A DNA stretch of 41,502 bases, taken from the NCBI GenBank assembly GCA_017694495.1, contig JADIMU010000053.1, positions 1-41,502 of the forward strand, written 5' to 3'. This DNA comes from Candidatus Aphodenecus pullistercoris. GTDB lineage: Bacteria > Spirochaetota > Spirochaetia > Sphaerochaetales > Sphaerochaetaceae. This document shows, in pieces, positions 30,025 to 38,789 of the stretch. Each line of letters opens with the position of its first letter. The first letter of the stretch is position 1. The notes under the pieces were generated by a model. It was not told where the DNA came from. It worked only from the letters and a program-made list of their open reading frames with translations, and did no database searches. A program made the position numbers and the translations under genes.

Positions 30025-31375
30025 CGTCAACGACCTTGCCGTCAAGCTTGCGGTGCAGCGTCTTGCGACCGATGCCGAGGATCTCCGCGGCCCGGGTCTT
30101 GTTTCCGCGACAGTGGTCGACGGTCGCGGCTATGATGGCCTTCTCCGCCTCCTCGAGGCTGGAGCCTATGCGTATGCGCACGCACTCGTCGCCCTGGCTC
30201 TCGAGGATCTGGGGAGGCAGGCCGTCGACGTCGATGCGCTTCGTGCGCGACATGACGACGGAGCTCTCGACGGTGTTCCTCAGCTCGCGGATGTTGCCCG
30301 GCCAGCTGTAGGCCATCAGGGCCTTCATGGCGGCGGGAGTGAAGCCTTCGACGTCCCGTCCATCCTCCTTGTTGAAGGTCTCGAGGAAGGAGGAGACGAG
30401 CAGAGGTATGTCCTCCTTGCGCTCGCGCAAGGGGGGCACTTCGATGTGCACGACGTTGAGGCGGTAGTAGAGGTCCTCGCGGAAGTTCCCCTTCCTCACC
30501 TCCTCCTCCAGGTTGCGGTTCGTGGCCGCGACGATCCTCACGTCGACATGGACCGTCTCCTCGCCCCCGACGCGCTCGAAGCAGCGCTCCTGGATGACGC
30601 GCAGGATCTTGACCTGGGTGCCCTGGTCGATCTCGCCGATCTCGTCGAGGAAGATCGTGCCTCCGTCGGCCAGCTCGAAGCGGCCCTTCTTCTGGCTGAC
30701 GGCGCCGGTGAAGGCGCCCTTCTCATGGCCGAAGAGCTCGCTCTCGAGGAGGTTCTGTGACAGTGAGGCGCAATGCACCTTGATGAAGGGCCCCTTGGAG
30801 CGTGGGGAGAGGGAGTGGATGGCGTCGGCCACAAGCTCCTTGCCCGTTCCGCTCTCGCCTGTGACGAGGACGGAGGCGCGGGAGGGGGCGACCTGCTCGA
30901 TCGTCTCCATCATGCGCACGAGCCTGGCGCTCTTTCCGATGATTTCATGGTAGCCCTGCTTCTTCTTCAGAGTGTCGATCTCGGCCTTGAGGCGGCTGTT
31001 CTGCTCCTTGATCTCCTTGTTCGAGAGGGCCTTCGAGACGGTGAGGATGAGGTGGTCGAGGTCGACGGGCTTCGTGAAGAAGTCGACGGCGCCCTCCCTC
31101 ATCGCCTGTACGGCATCCTCGATGGTGCCATGTCCGGTGAGCACGATCACGGGCAGCGTGGGATAGGCTCCACTGATCTTCTTCAGCAGCTCGTAGCCTG
31201 ACATCACGGGCATGCGCAGGTCGGTGACGACGAGGTCGGCCCCCTGCTTCTGGATGATGGACCAGGCCTTCTCTCCATCTTCGGCCTGTGCCGTGTCGTA
31301 GCCTTCGTCCTCGAAGGCGATCGCCAAGCCACTGCGGATGTTCTTCTCGTCGTCTACGATGAGTATCTTAGCCAT
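30014..31375 (-). CDS. Sigma-54-dependent response regulator (NtrC/AtoC, Rrp2-like)
   Basis: A 453-residue transcription activator. The receiver domain (1-120) has the phosphorylation site Asp52 in VVTDLRMP, Lys in FFTKPVD and Thr in LTGHG. The AAA+ domain (about 145-370) has Walker A GESGTGKE, GAFTGA for sigma-54 contact and FREDLYYRLNV. The C-terminal Fis-type HTH is KTRAAEILGIGRKTLHRKL. It drives RpoN promoters after phosphorylation by the kinase encoded upstream, whose stop overlaps its ATG by eight bases. rpoN is not in the window. In Borrelia the matching gene is rrp2, which controls the RpoN-RpoS cascade; the equivalence is inferred from type and neighbours. Confidence 0.93.
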   Translation of the reverse strand: MAKILIVDDEKNIRSGLAIAFEDEGYDTAQAEDGEKAWSIIQKQGADLVVTDLRMPVMSGYELLKKISGAYPTLPVIVLTGHGTIEDAVQAMREGAVDFFTKPVDLDHLILTVSKALSNKEIKEQNSRLKAEIDTLKKKQGYHEIIGKSARLVRMMETIEQVAPSRASVLVTGESGTGKELVADAIHSLSPRSKGPFIKVHCASLSQNLLESELFGHEKGAFTGAVSQKKGRFELADGGTIFLDEIGEIDQGTQVKILRVIQERCFERVGGEETVHVDVRIVAATNRNLEEEVRKGNFREDLYYRLNVVHIEVPPLRERKEDIPLLVSSFLETFNKEDGRDVEGFTPAAMKALMAYSWPGNIRELRNTVESSVVMSRTKRIDVDGLPPQILESQGDECVRIRIGSSLEEAEKAIIAATVDHCRGNKTRAAEILGIGRKTLHRKLDGKVVDDGE

Positions 31376-32525
31376 TGGACTCCTCCAGTGCGGTGCGCTC
31401 GTCGCTGGGCACGGGCAGACTTATCGTGAAGCATGTACCCTGGCCCACAGTGCTCTCGACGCCCATGTCGCCGCCATGCTCCTTCACGATCTTGTAGGCG
31501 ACTGTCAGACCAAGTCCGGTTCCAGAGGCCTTTGTCGTGAAGTAGGGCTCGAAGATCTTGGCAAGATGCTCCTGGTCGATGCCGCAGCCCGTGTCGCGCA
31601 CCGCTATGCGCACGAAGTCTCCGTCGCTGAAGACCTCGATGTCCAGCCGGCCGCCCTTCTCCATCGCGCTCTCGCTGTTCTTGACGAGGTTCAGGAGGGC
31701 CTGGCGGAGGTAGGAGGCGTCGAGCTCCAGCTGGGGCAGGAAGGGCTCGACCTTGACGACGAGCCTGATTCCATGGTCCTCAAGCTCGGGCCTGACGAAG
31801 TCCTCGAGGGCCTTGATGACCTCCTCGATCCTCGTCTTGCGCAGCTTGACGTTCATGGGACGGACCGCGAAGAGGAAGTCGACCGCGATTCCGTTCAGGT
31901 GCTCGATCTCCTCCTGGAGGACTGACAGGTAGCGTTCGGCGTCTTCCTTGGTCAGCGTCTTCTTCCGGTCGAAGGCCTTGTTCAGCAGCTGGATGTGGAT
32001 CTGCATCGCGGCCAGGGGGTTCTTGATCTCATGGGCGATGCCTGCAGCCATCGTCGTCATCGAGGCCAGGGACTCGGACCGGCGCAGGCGTGCCCTCTCC
32101 CGCTCACGCTGGGTGACGTCCTCGACGACGAGGTCGATGCGGCCGCCGTCCAGGACACGGCAGCTGAGCTCAATGATGCGGACCTCGCTGCCCTGCTGGA
32201 AGTAGAACTCCTTCACGAGCCCGTCGCAGTGCACGTCCAGGCCCTTCACATACTCGAGGACCTCGGGATCCGTCAGGACCTCGTCGACCAGCCTCCCCTC
32301 GCAGCGGCCCAGGAACTTGCGGTTCGTCGGCAGCAGCGTCATGAAGAGTGTATTCGCGTACAGCAGTCGGCCGTCTTTCATCACGGCCTGGCCGAGATGC
32401 CCGGTCTCGAGCAGCTCCTCGAGGAGCTCACCATGCTCGATCCGTTTCTGGACGAGCCTGCGGAACTCGCTTCTGGGCATGCTGTCGATGCGCTCGAGGG
32501 CTTTGCGGAGCATCTTGTCGGTCAT
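31368..32525 (-). CDS. Soluble PAS-domain sensor histidine kinase (NtrB/AtoS, Hk2-like)
   Basis: A 385-residue cytoplasmic kinase without membrane segments. A PAS-like sensor domain spans about residues 35-140 (AVMKDGRLLYANTLFM ... IDLVVEDVTQRE). The H-box is GIAHEIKNPLAAM with His165. The N-box NLVKNSESA, G1 DTGCGI and G2 GTGLGL follow, so it is complete. It should phosphorylate the adjacent NtrC-type regulator in response to an internal signal. ATG 32525 shares ATGA with the delta-prime stop; an upstream GTG at 32537 is possible. The ligand of the PAS domain is unknown. Confidence 0.92.
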   Translation of the reverse strand: MTDKMLRKALERIDSMPRSEFRRLVQKRIEHGELLEELLETGHLGQAVMKDGRLLYANTLFMTLLPTNRKFLGRCEGRLVDEVLTDPEVLEYVKGLDVHCDGLVKEFYFQQGSEVRIIELSCRVLDGGRIDLVVEDVTQRERERARLRRSESLASMTTMAAGIAHEIKNPLAAMQIHIQLLNKAFDRKKTLTKEDAERYLSVLQEEIEHLNGIAVDFLFAVRPMNVKLRKTRIEEVIKALEDFVRPELEDHGIRLVVKVEPFLPQLELDASYLRQALLNLVKNSESAMEKGGRLDIEVFSDGDFVRIAVRDTGCGIDQEHLAKIFEPYFTTKASGTGLGLTVAYKIVKEHGGDMGVESTVGQGTCFTISLPVPSDERTALEESNG

Positions 32526-33652
32526 AGGGCAAGCCACCCCCTTTCGATGTTCTCCATCATTATCCTCCGGTTCTGGCTGTAGACCTGGGCCTCCCTGGAA
32601 CAGTGCGAGAGATGGGACAGCAGGCGCTGTGCGCGGCGGGCGGGGATCTTTGAGACGACCAGCCCGTCCTCGACGATGGCGCCCAGGCGGTCGAGGAAGA
32701 GGTCGTGGCAGTCGTAGAGCTCAAGGAAGGAGCACAGGCTGTCGAGCTCCTGGGCGCTGAGGCCTTGCCCCTTCACGACGATGCTGTGGACGAAGTCCTC
32801 GGCGAAGGCGTCCAGCTGGGCGATGTCGAGGCCCGAAGCTGTATGGAAGAAGTCTTCCAGGCTCATCGTCCCATGCTCACCGAAGACTGTGGACAGGAGC
32901 CTCGCCGTGGCCTCACTTCCCAGCGGTGGGAACTCGTACTGCCTCACACGCGAGAGGATCGTGGGAAGGATGCGTGAGACGCTGCGGCTCACGAGGATCA
33001 GGTAGGCGCCCTCGGGGGGTTCCTCGAGGACCTTGAGCAGGGCGTTCATCGCACCGACCGTGACATCCTCGATGTTCTCGAGGATGACGACCTTCCGCTG
33101 GGAAGCGTTCTGGTTGAAGAAGGCCTGGACGAGGCGGATCTGGTCGATGCTGAAGGCCGATCTCTTCCTGCGCTTGGAGATGAAGGCCTCATACTTCTTG
33201 TCGAATCCGGACAGGAAGGCCTCGAGCCCTGCCCCATCACTGGGGTCTGGAAGGCTGTACAACAGCTCGCCAAGCTCACCGGCGCGCTCGAAGAGGTCCT
33301 TGTCGCCGTTCGTGTAGAGCTCACCGCTGTAGGCCGACAGGAGGATCCTCGTCTCGTGGACGAGGTTCATCAGGCTGCGCTTCGTCTTCTGCTTCTCGAG
33401 CTGGGAACGCAGGGCGCGGATGCGCAGCTGGCTGTCGCGGTTGGCCAGGATGATCAGGCTGTTCGTCTCGAGGCTCCAGAAGGCATCCTCCTGGCCCGTC
33501 AGGCTGAGGGCGAGCTCGATGGCCGCGCTCATGCGGCTGCTTCCCTGCGGTCCGTAGAAGAGGAGCGACTGGGGAAGGCGGCCCGTCTCCAGCTCGTCAC
33601 CCAGACGCGAGGCGAGCGCGCTCTGGGTCAGCGCCAGGTGCTCAAACCGCAT
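32522..33652 (-). CDS. holB: DNA polymerase III delta-prime subunit
   Basis: A 376-residue clamp-loader stator. The AAA+ N-terminus is LPQSLLFYGPQGSSRMSAAIELA; the P-loop lacks the GKT, as is normal for delta-prime, which does not bind ATP. The diagnostic NALLKVLEEPPEGAYLILVS and RILPTILSRVRQYEF (SRC-like motif, here SRV) are present. An insertion at about residues 85-165 is rich in charged residues, and there is no Cys4 zinc module. The start at 33652 overlaps the cvpA end by 11 bases and the stop overlaps the kinase start. A gamma/tau identity is unlikely given the missing Walker A. Confidence 0.85.
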   Translation of the reverse strand: MRFEHLALTQSALASRLGDELETGRLPQSLLFYGPQGSSRMSAAIELALSLTGQEDAFWSLETNSLIILANRDSQLRIRALRSQLEKQKTKRSLMNLVHETRILLSAYSGELYTNGDKDLFERAGELGELLYSLPDPSDGAGLEAFLSGFDKKYEAFISKRRKRSAFSIDQIRLVQAFFNQNASQRKVVILENIEDVTVGAMNALLKVLEEPPEGAYLILVSRSVSRILPTILSRVRQYEFPPLGSEATARLLSTVFGEHGTMSLEDFFHTASGLDIAQLDAFAEDFVHSIVVKGQGLSAQELDSLCSFLELYDCHDLFLDRLGAIVEDGLVVSKIPARRAQRLLSHLSHCSREAQVYSQNRRIMMENIERGWLAL

Positions 33653-34199
33653 TCACGACTCCGCTGATGCCCTCCATGCCCAGGTTGACGGCCTCCTCGA
33701 GCAGTGGCGCGGCATGGGGCATGAGGGGAAGGATGATGCGCGTGATGATGGCAGAGTTCGAGACCAGTCCGCTGACGTCGAAGAGGCTCTGCCTCATCAG
33801 GAGGGAGACGATGGCGCCGACCAGAAGGAGGCTCAGCGCGAGGCCCCAGACAAAGCCGAGGATGTGGTCCAGAGGTCCAAGCTTGAAGGTCTCGAGGATC
33901 TTGGCGAGCATGCGGCCGAAGAGGAGGACAAGGATGAAGCCACACAGGGTAAGGCCTGCGAAGGTGATGACTGTCGACAGCCAGGCAGGAAAGCCCTCAG
34001 GCAGCCAGCCGGAGACTGTGGGCGACAGCGAGGAAGTGAACATGAAGCCGGCAAGCAGGCCGACGACGAGGCCGAACCACTTGCTCAGTTCCTTGACGAT
34101 GCCATTGATGCAGCAGAAGACGGCGCTGACCATGCATATGGCGAAGATGATGATGTCTATGATGGAGAAGGACAATGCTCCAATCGTGATCGGTTCCAT
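33642..34199 (-). CDS. cvpA: CvpA family membrane protein
   Basis: A 185-residue inner-membrane protein with about four hydrophobic helices. It begins MEPITIGALSFSIIDIIIFAICMVSAVFCCINGIVKEL, the usual CvpA start with a turn after the first helix. CvpA family proteins are linked to colicin V export and to envelope and bile-salt tolerance; the molecular function is unsettled. The ATG at 34199 has GGTGG six bases before it; the frame extends upstream only to a TTG. It is the first gene of the cvpA - delta-prime - kinase - regulator - dinG operon. murG lies 135 bases upstream on the same strand, a pairing also recalled in other spirochaetes. Confidence 0.85.
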   Translation of the reverse strand: MEPITIGALSFSIIDIIIFAICMVSAVFCCINGIVKELSKWFGLVVGLLAGFMFTSSLSPTVSGWLPEGFPAWLSTVITFAGLTLCGFILVLLFGRMLAKILETFKLGPLDHILGFVWGLALSLLLVGAIVSLLMRQSLFDVSGLVSNSAIITRIILPLMPHAAPLLEEAVNLGMEGISGVVNAV

Positions 34200-34334
34200 G
34201 AATTCCACCGGCAAGGTACCGTCAGGCCTGTCCTGACGTGGGGAATGCCGGCCCCCTTACATGACTGTCTCCCCTTGTGAGTGCCGCGTTGGGGCTGTCC
34301 GCCTGCCCGGCACATCCTATGCTTCCTGGACGCC
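34200..34334 (-). other. murG-cvpA intergenic region with a start-stop element
   Basis: On the minus strand AAGGGGAG is followed six bases later by ATG TAA (34262-34257), an initiation codon directly followed by a stop. A small stem GTCAGG/CCTGAC lies nearer to cvpA. No clear promoter or T-tract terminator was found. Confidence 0.35.
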
Positions 34335-35381
34335 TCACTGGCCACGGCCAGCCGTCCGCTTCTGGACGAGGAGGCCGGCGATGAGGCTGGCGGCATCCGG
34401 CATGCACAGTTTCTGTGCACGCTGCGCCAGCTGACGGCGTCTTGAATCATCTAACATCAATTGGCGCACTTTTGCAACAAAGTCCTCGCCTTCATGGAGG
34501 ACCTCGGCGGCTCCCCTCTCCTCCATCCAGGCCGCGTTCTCGACCTGGTCACCGCGGCTCGCGCTGGCAAGCGGTATGAGGAGGCTGGCCTTGCCCAGGG
34601 CCTCGATCTCCCCTATGGCACCGGCACCGGCACGGCTGACGACGAGCTGGGCCCGGCTCATGAGATCCGGCAGCTGGCTGTCGATGTACTCGTACCTCTC
34701 GTAGCCGGGATGTACAGGCCCCTGGCCGGCATCGCGCCCGCACTGGTGGACGATGTGGAAGGGCGGACAGAGCGCATCCAGCGAGGATTCGACGAGAGCG
34801 TTGACCTGGCGGGCTCCCATGCTCCCGCCAAGCACGAGGATCAGGCCCTCCTCCTCTTCACCCTTGAGTCCCACAAGCCTCCTGATGTCCGGTCTCAGTG
34901 GATTGCCTGTGTGGATGTACTTCCTCCCATCCACAAGACTGGAGTCGAAGCCGAGGCAGACGATGTCTGAAAAGCGTGCGTTGATCCGGTTGGCAAGGCC
35001 CAGCGTGAGGTCGCTCTCATGGCTTACTGTCCTTATTCCGAGGAAGCGGGCGGCCAGGACGACGGGAACCGAGACGTAGCCGCCCTTCGAGAAGAGGACA
35101 TCCGGCCGCTCGCGGCGCAGGATGGAGAGGGCCTGGAAGAAGCCCATGATGATGCGGAAGATGTCAGTGAAGTTCCTCAGCGAGAAGTAGCGCCTCAGCT
35201 TGCCTGTCGAGATGCTGAAGCATCTTAGTCCCCTGTCCTCGACGGCCTTCCTCTCGCGCTCTCCCCTGCCCCCTATGTAGAAGGCCTCGGCCGAGCTGTC
35301 CAGCGAGCGGACGGCATCCCAGACCGCAAGGGCGGGAAGGACGTGGCCAAGTGTACCTCCTCCTGTGAACGCGAGCTTCAT
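34335..35381 (-). CDS. murG: UDP-GlcNAc:lipid I N-acetylglucosaminyltransferase MurG
   Basis: A 348-residue GT-B enzyme on the inner face of the membrane that adds GlcNAc to lipid I, giving lipid II for peptidoglycan. The N-terminal lipid-site loop is [13 protein letters not shown] (7-19), a spirochaete-type variant of [22 protein letters not shown], the nucleotide-sugar motifs [13 protein letters not shown] and [23 protein letters not shown] follow. The ATG at 35381 has no Shine-Dalgarno; a TTGACA - N17 - TAGGCT promoter ends seven bases before it, so a leaderless mRNA is likely. It is divergent from secA with 89 bases between the starts. Confidence 0.95.
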   Translation of the reverse strand: MKLAFTGGGTLGHVLPALAVWDAVRSLDSSAEAFYIGGRGERERKAVEDRGLRCFSISTGKLRRYFSLRNFTDIFRIIMGFFQALSILRRERPDVLFSKGGYVSVPVVLAARFLGIRTVSHESDLTLGLANRINARFSDIVCLGFDSSLVDGRKYIHTGNPLRPDIRRLVGLKGEEEEGLILVLGGSMGARQVNALVESSLDALCPPFHIVHQCGRDAGQGPVHPGYERYEYIDSQLPDLMSRAQLVVSRAGAGAIGEIEALGKASLLIPLASASRGDQVENAAWMEERGAAEVLHEGEDFVAKVRQLMLDDSRRRQLAQRAQKLCMPDAASLIAGLLVQKRTAGRGQ

Positions 35382-35388
35382 GGCAGAA

Positions 35389-35417
35389 AGCCTACTTCAG
35401 CCACAATGGCCTGTCAA
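35389..35417 (-). promoter_or_regulatory. Promoter of murG
   Basis: On the minus strand TTGACA, a 17-base spacer and TAGGCT, then seven bases to the ATG. The RNA should start at or next to the start codon. Confidence 0.6.
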
Positions 35418-35434
35418 TTCGACTGTGCGGGCGG

Positions 35435-35463
35435 TTTTCCCTATTCGGGCTTTCTGCTATCTT
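35435..35463 (+). promoter_or_regulatory. Promoter of secA
   Basis: TTTTCC with a 17-base spacer (or TTTCCC with 16) and TATCTT preceded by GC, then seven bases to the ATG. It closely resembles the DUF368 promoter. Confidence 0.5.
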
Positions 35464-35470
35464 TTGTGGC

Positions 35471-38257
35471 ATGGCTAAGAACATACTGGCCGCCCTCTTC
35501 GGCGGCACGAAACACGACAAGGACATGAAGCGCCTGAACCCGATCGTGCAGGCAGTCAATAAGGAGTCCTCCTGGGCCGAGGGGCTCAGCGAGGAGGAGA
35601 TGAAGGCCCAGACCAAGGCCTGGAAGGCCGAGGTCGCGGCAGGCAGGACGAGTCTTGACGCCATCCTGCCCAAGGCCTTCGCCCTGGCCCGCGAGGCCAG
35701 CTTCAGGGTGCTTGGCGAGAAGCACTACGACGTCCAGATCATGGGCGCCATCGTCCTCCACCAGGGTGACATCCTCGAGATGAAGACCGGTGAGGGAAAG
35801 ACGCTCACATGCGTGCCCGCCGCCTACCTCAACGCGCTGACGGGCAAGGGTGTCCACGTCGTCACCGTCAACGACTACCTCGCCGGACGCGACGCCGCCT
35901 GGATGGGCCCCGTCTACGCCTACCTCGGCCTGACGACGGGAGTCATCAGCGCGAACCAGGACGACAGGGCGAAGAAGGAGGCCTACGCGGCCGACATAAC
36001 CTACGGCACGAACAACGAGTTCGGCTTCGACTACCTTCGCGACAACATGAAGTGGAGGCTCGAGGACAAGGTGCAGCGTGGCCACAGCTACTGCATCGTC
36101 GACGAGATCGACTCCATCCTGATCGACGAGGCCCGCACACCACTGATCATCTCAGGCCAGGCGGACGACGACTCGAGGCAGGTCAAGGCGGCCAACTCCA
36201 TCGTCCACTTCCTCAAGGAATGCGAGAAGGATCCTGAGACGGGCGAATACTACGAGCTGAGCAAGATGGACATGCTCGACCACAAGATGGTCGAGTCCTT
36301 CGACGAGAGGGGCGACTACAAGCTCGACGAGAAGACGAAGAACGTCACCTTCACCAAGCAGGGCATCAACAACCTCGAGCGCATCCTCAAGCAGCAGGGC
36401 CTGCTGATCACAAGCACCGACGCCGAGGGCAAGGACACGACGAGCATCTACGACGACGGCAACTTCGAGCTTGTCCACTACTGCACCGAGGCCGTCATCG
36501 CCCACCGCCTCTACGAGAGGGACGTCGACTACGTCGTCAACGACGGCCAGGTCGAGATCGTCGACCAGTTCACTGGCCGCATCCTGCCCGGCCGCCGCTA
36601 TTCGGGTGGACTGCACCAGGCGATCGAGGCAAAGGAGGGTGTGAAGATCCTCGGCCAGTCGAAGACCTTCGCCACGATCACCTTCCAGAACTTCTTCAGG
36701 ATGTACGGCAAGCTCAGCGGAATGACGGGAACAGCCGACACCGAGGCGGCCGAGTTCAAGCAGATCTACGACCTCGATGTCGTCGTCGTGCCGACCAACA
36801 GGCCTTGCATCAGGAAGGATCTGAGCGACCTCATCTACTACAACGAGGAGATGAAGTTCAACGCCATCGTCGAGGAGGTCAGGAAGATCCACGCCACCGG
36901 ACAGCCCGTCCTGGTGGGCACCGTCAGCATCGAGAAGTCTGAGGCCCTGTCCAAGCTCTTCCGCCGTGCCGGCATTCCCCATGAGGTCCTCAACGCGAAG
37001 AACCATGCCCGTGAGGCCTTCATCATCGGCGAGGCTGGAAGCAAGGGAGCCGTCACGATCTCGACGAACATGGCCGGCCGCGGTACGGACATCAAGCTGG
37101 GCGGCTCGCCGGAGCATCTGGCCCTCAAGCTCGTCGGCAGCGAGGCCGACGCCGAGACGCTGCGCAAGGCCACACAGGAGATCATGCCCAAGTGGAGACA
37201 GGCCTACGAGGAGGTCAAGGCCCTCGGTGGACTCTACATCATCGGCAGCGAGAGGCACGAGTCGAGGCGCATCGACAACCAGCTCCGTGGCCGCAGCGGC
37301 CGCCAGGGCGACCCGGGTACGTCCCGCTTCTTCGTCTCGCTGGAGGACAGCCTCATGAGGCTCTTCGCCTCGGACAGCATCCGCTCCATCGTCGGCCGCC
37401 TTGGCATGCAGGACGGCCAGCCCATCGAGAACAGGATGCTGACCAACGCGATCGAGAAGGCCCAGATGCGCGTCGAGGAGCGCAACTTCGAGATCCGCAA
37501 GCGCCTCCTGGACTACGACGACGTCCTCAATGAGGAGAGGAACTACATCTACGAGCAGAGGGACGAGATCATCTCGTCGGACGACCTCGTGACAAGGATC
37601 AAGGACAATTGCCGCATCTTCACAGAATCCCTCTACGAGGACTCGAAGAAGGACGGCGTCGAGAAGTACCGCGACGGCTTGCAGCGGACCTTCACCACAG
37701 CCTTCGGCCTCACTGACGAAGAGTACGCGGCCCGCCCCGTCGATACTGTCGTCGAGCGCATCGACAAGGTGCTCGACGAGAAGGAGCAGCTGATCGGCAA
37801 GGCCAACTTCAACCTCTTCATCCGCTCGGTCTACCTGAGGAACATCGACCGGCGCTGGATCGACCACCTCGACGTCCTCGACGAGCTCAAGGACGCGGCC
37901 CAGCTCAAGAGCTACGCCCAGAAGAATCCCCTCGTCGAGTACAAGAACGAGGCGAGCGACGCCTACGACCGCATGCTCGACGAGATCAGTGAGAATGTAT
38001 GCCGCACCGCAGTGGCCGCGAAGTTCGTCTTGCGCACGGCGAGCAGGATGCCCGCTGCCCAGAAGCTGACGCTCTCGGGAAGCCAGAGCCAGAAGCCCGT
38101 AAGCCCGCTCCAGAGGCCACAGGGCGAGCGCCATGTGACGGACAGCGCACTCAAGAGCGCGACGGTCGTGCGCACCACGCCGAAGATCGGACGCAACGAC
38201 CCCTGCCCCTGTGGCAGTGGAAAGAAGTACAAGAACTGCTGCGGGCGCAACGCCTGA
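35471..38257 (+). CDS. secA: Preprotein translocase ATPase SecA
   Basis: A 928-residue motor that pushes unfolded preproteins through SecYEG. Walker A is MKTGEGKT (104-111) and the DEAD-like box sits in [16 protein letters not shown]. The preprotein cross-linking domain, [14 protein letters not shown] and [12 protein letters not shown] (motifs V and VI) follow, and the C-terminal SEC-C zinc motif [13 protein letters not shown] binds SecB or ribosomes. A Gln/Ser/Pro-rich linker precedes the zinc motif. The ATG at 35471 has no Shine-Dalgarno sequence and a -10-like TATCTT seven bases before it. It is monocistronic and ends at a GC-rich hairpin shared with the convergent lipoprotein gene. Confidence 0.97.
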   Translation: MAKNILAALFGGTKHDKDMKRLNPIVQAVNKESSWAEGLSEEEMKAQTKAWKAEVAAGRTSLDAILPKAFALAREASFRVLGEKHYDVQIMGAIVLHQGDILEMKTGEGKTLTCVPAAYLNALTGKGVHVVTVNDYLAGRDAAWMGPVYAYLGLTTGVISANQDDRAKKEAYAADITYGTNNEFGFDYLRDNMKWRLEDKVQRGHSYCIVDEIDSILIDEARTPLIISGQADDDSRQVKAANSIVHFLKECEKDPETGEYYELSKMDMLDHKMVESFDERGDYKLDEKTKNVTFTKQGINNLERILKQQGLLITSTDAEGKDTTSIYDDGNFELVHYCTEAVIAHRLYERDVDYVVNDGQVEIVDQFTGRILPGRRYSGGLHQAIEAKEGVKILGQSKTFATITFQNFFRMYGKLSGMTGTADTEAAEFKQIYDLDVVVVPTNRPCIRKDLSDLIYYNEEMKFNAIVEEVRKIHATGQPVLVGTVSIEKSEALSKLFRRAGIPHEVLNAKNHAREAFIIGEAGSKGAVTISTNMAGRGTDIKLGGSPEHLALKLVGSEADAETLRKATQEIMPKWRQAYEEVKALGGLYIIGSERHESRRIDNQLRGRSGRQGDPGTSRFFVSLEDSLMRLFASDSIRSIVGRLGMQDGQPIENRMLTNAIEKAQMRVEERNFEIRKRLLDYDDVLNEERNYIYEQRDEIISSDDLVTRIKDNCRIFTESLYEDSKKDGVEKYRDGLQRTFTTAFGLTDEEYAARPVDTVVERIDKVLDEKEQLIGKANFNLFIRSVYLRNIDRRWIDHLDVLDELKDAAQLKSYAQKNPLVEYKNEASDAYDRMLDEISENVCRTAVAAKFVLRTASRMPAAQKLTLSGSQSQKPVSPLQRPQGERHVTDSALKSATVVRTTPKIGRNDPCPCGSGKKYKNCCGRNA

Positions 38258-38263
38258 AACTGA

Positions 38264-38287
38264 TGGGGTCTCCGAAAGGAGGCCCCA
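38264..38287. terminator. Hairpin between convergent secA and nlpC-type gene
   Basis: TGGGGTCTCC-GAAA-GGAGGCCCCA, ten pairs with one G-U and a stable GAAA loop. T runs on either side are poor, so it may be a weak bidirectional terminator or an mRNA 3'-end stabiliser. Confidence 0.6.
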
Positions 38288-38288
38288 A

Positions 38289-38789
38289 TCATTTGGCGAC
38301 CAGCTCCATCACAGCGAAACCGGCAATGTCACTCCGGTCGGCGGCTATGCGGCGCACCATGACCTTGTTCGTCTCCGGCAGGCTTGATGCGTCGATGATT
38401 ACAAGCTCTCCATCCCCCTGGCCAAGGTAGATCGCGACGTGGACCATCCTCCCTTCCTCACCGCGGAAGAAGACGAGGTCTCCCGGCTGTGGATCCTCCG
38501 TCGGCCTCGAGTGGTCCCTGTAGAGTCCGTCGGCTGTCGCGTCGTCGAAGCCGAGGCTCCACACGCTGTCCAAGAGGGCTTCCTTGTACACGTTGATGAC
38601 GAAGCCTGAGCAGTCGACTGTGGCATCCTCCTGCCACCAGAAGGACTGGCCTCCCCATTCATAGGGAACTCCGAAGTAGCATTTGGCCACAGCGACGATG
38701 CTCTCCCTCAGCTCGACAGGCGTGTCTTGCGTCAATGCGCATGATGTCAGGGAGAGAAGGATGAGGGCACTCGCTATGAGGCGGGCCAT
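38289..38789 (-). CDS. NlpC/P60 family lipoprotein, probable peptidoglycan endopeptidase
   Basis: A 166-residue exported protein. The lipoprotein signal has lipobox LTSC (Cys17). The NlpC/P60 domain follows, with KCYFGVPYEWGG, catalytic Cys in VDCSGFVINVYKEA, PQPGDLVFF and catalytic His in MVHVAIYLG. Such enzymes cut peptide cross-links or stem peptides in the cell wall. The third polar residue is probably in the IIDAS segment. The ATG at 38789 overlaps the LytM-factor stop by one base (TGATG), so the two proteins are made together and may act together, with the degenerate LytM protein as binder or activator. Confidence 0.88.
   Translation of the reverse strand: MARLIASALILLSLTSCALTQDTPVELRESIVAVAKCYFGVPYEWGGQSFWWQEDATVDCSGFVINVYKEALLDSVWSLGFDDATADGLYRDHSRPTEDPQPGDLVFFRGEEGRMVHVAIYLGQGDGELVIIDASSLPETNKVMVRRIAADRSDIAGFAVMELVAK

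Noticed and set aside
32522-33652. Broken DnaX (gamma/tau) because the P-loop lacks GKT
   Set aside because: Loss of the P-loop is normal in delta-prime, and the other motifs fit that subunit.
36152-38134. A 660-codon open frame antisense to secA
   Set aside because: Composition and register show it to be a shadow of secA, whose full motif set is on the other strand.
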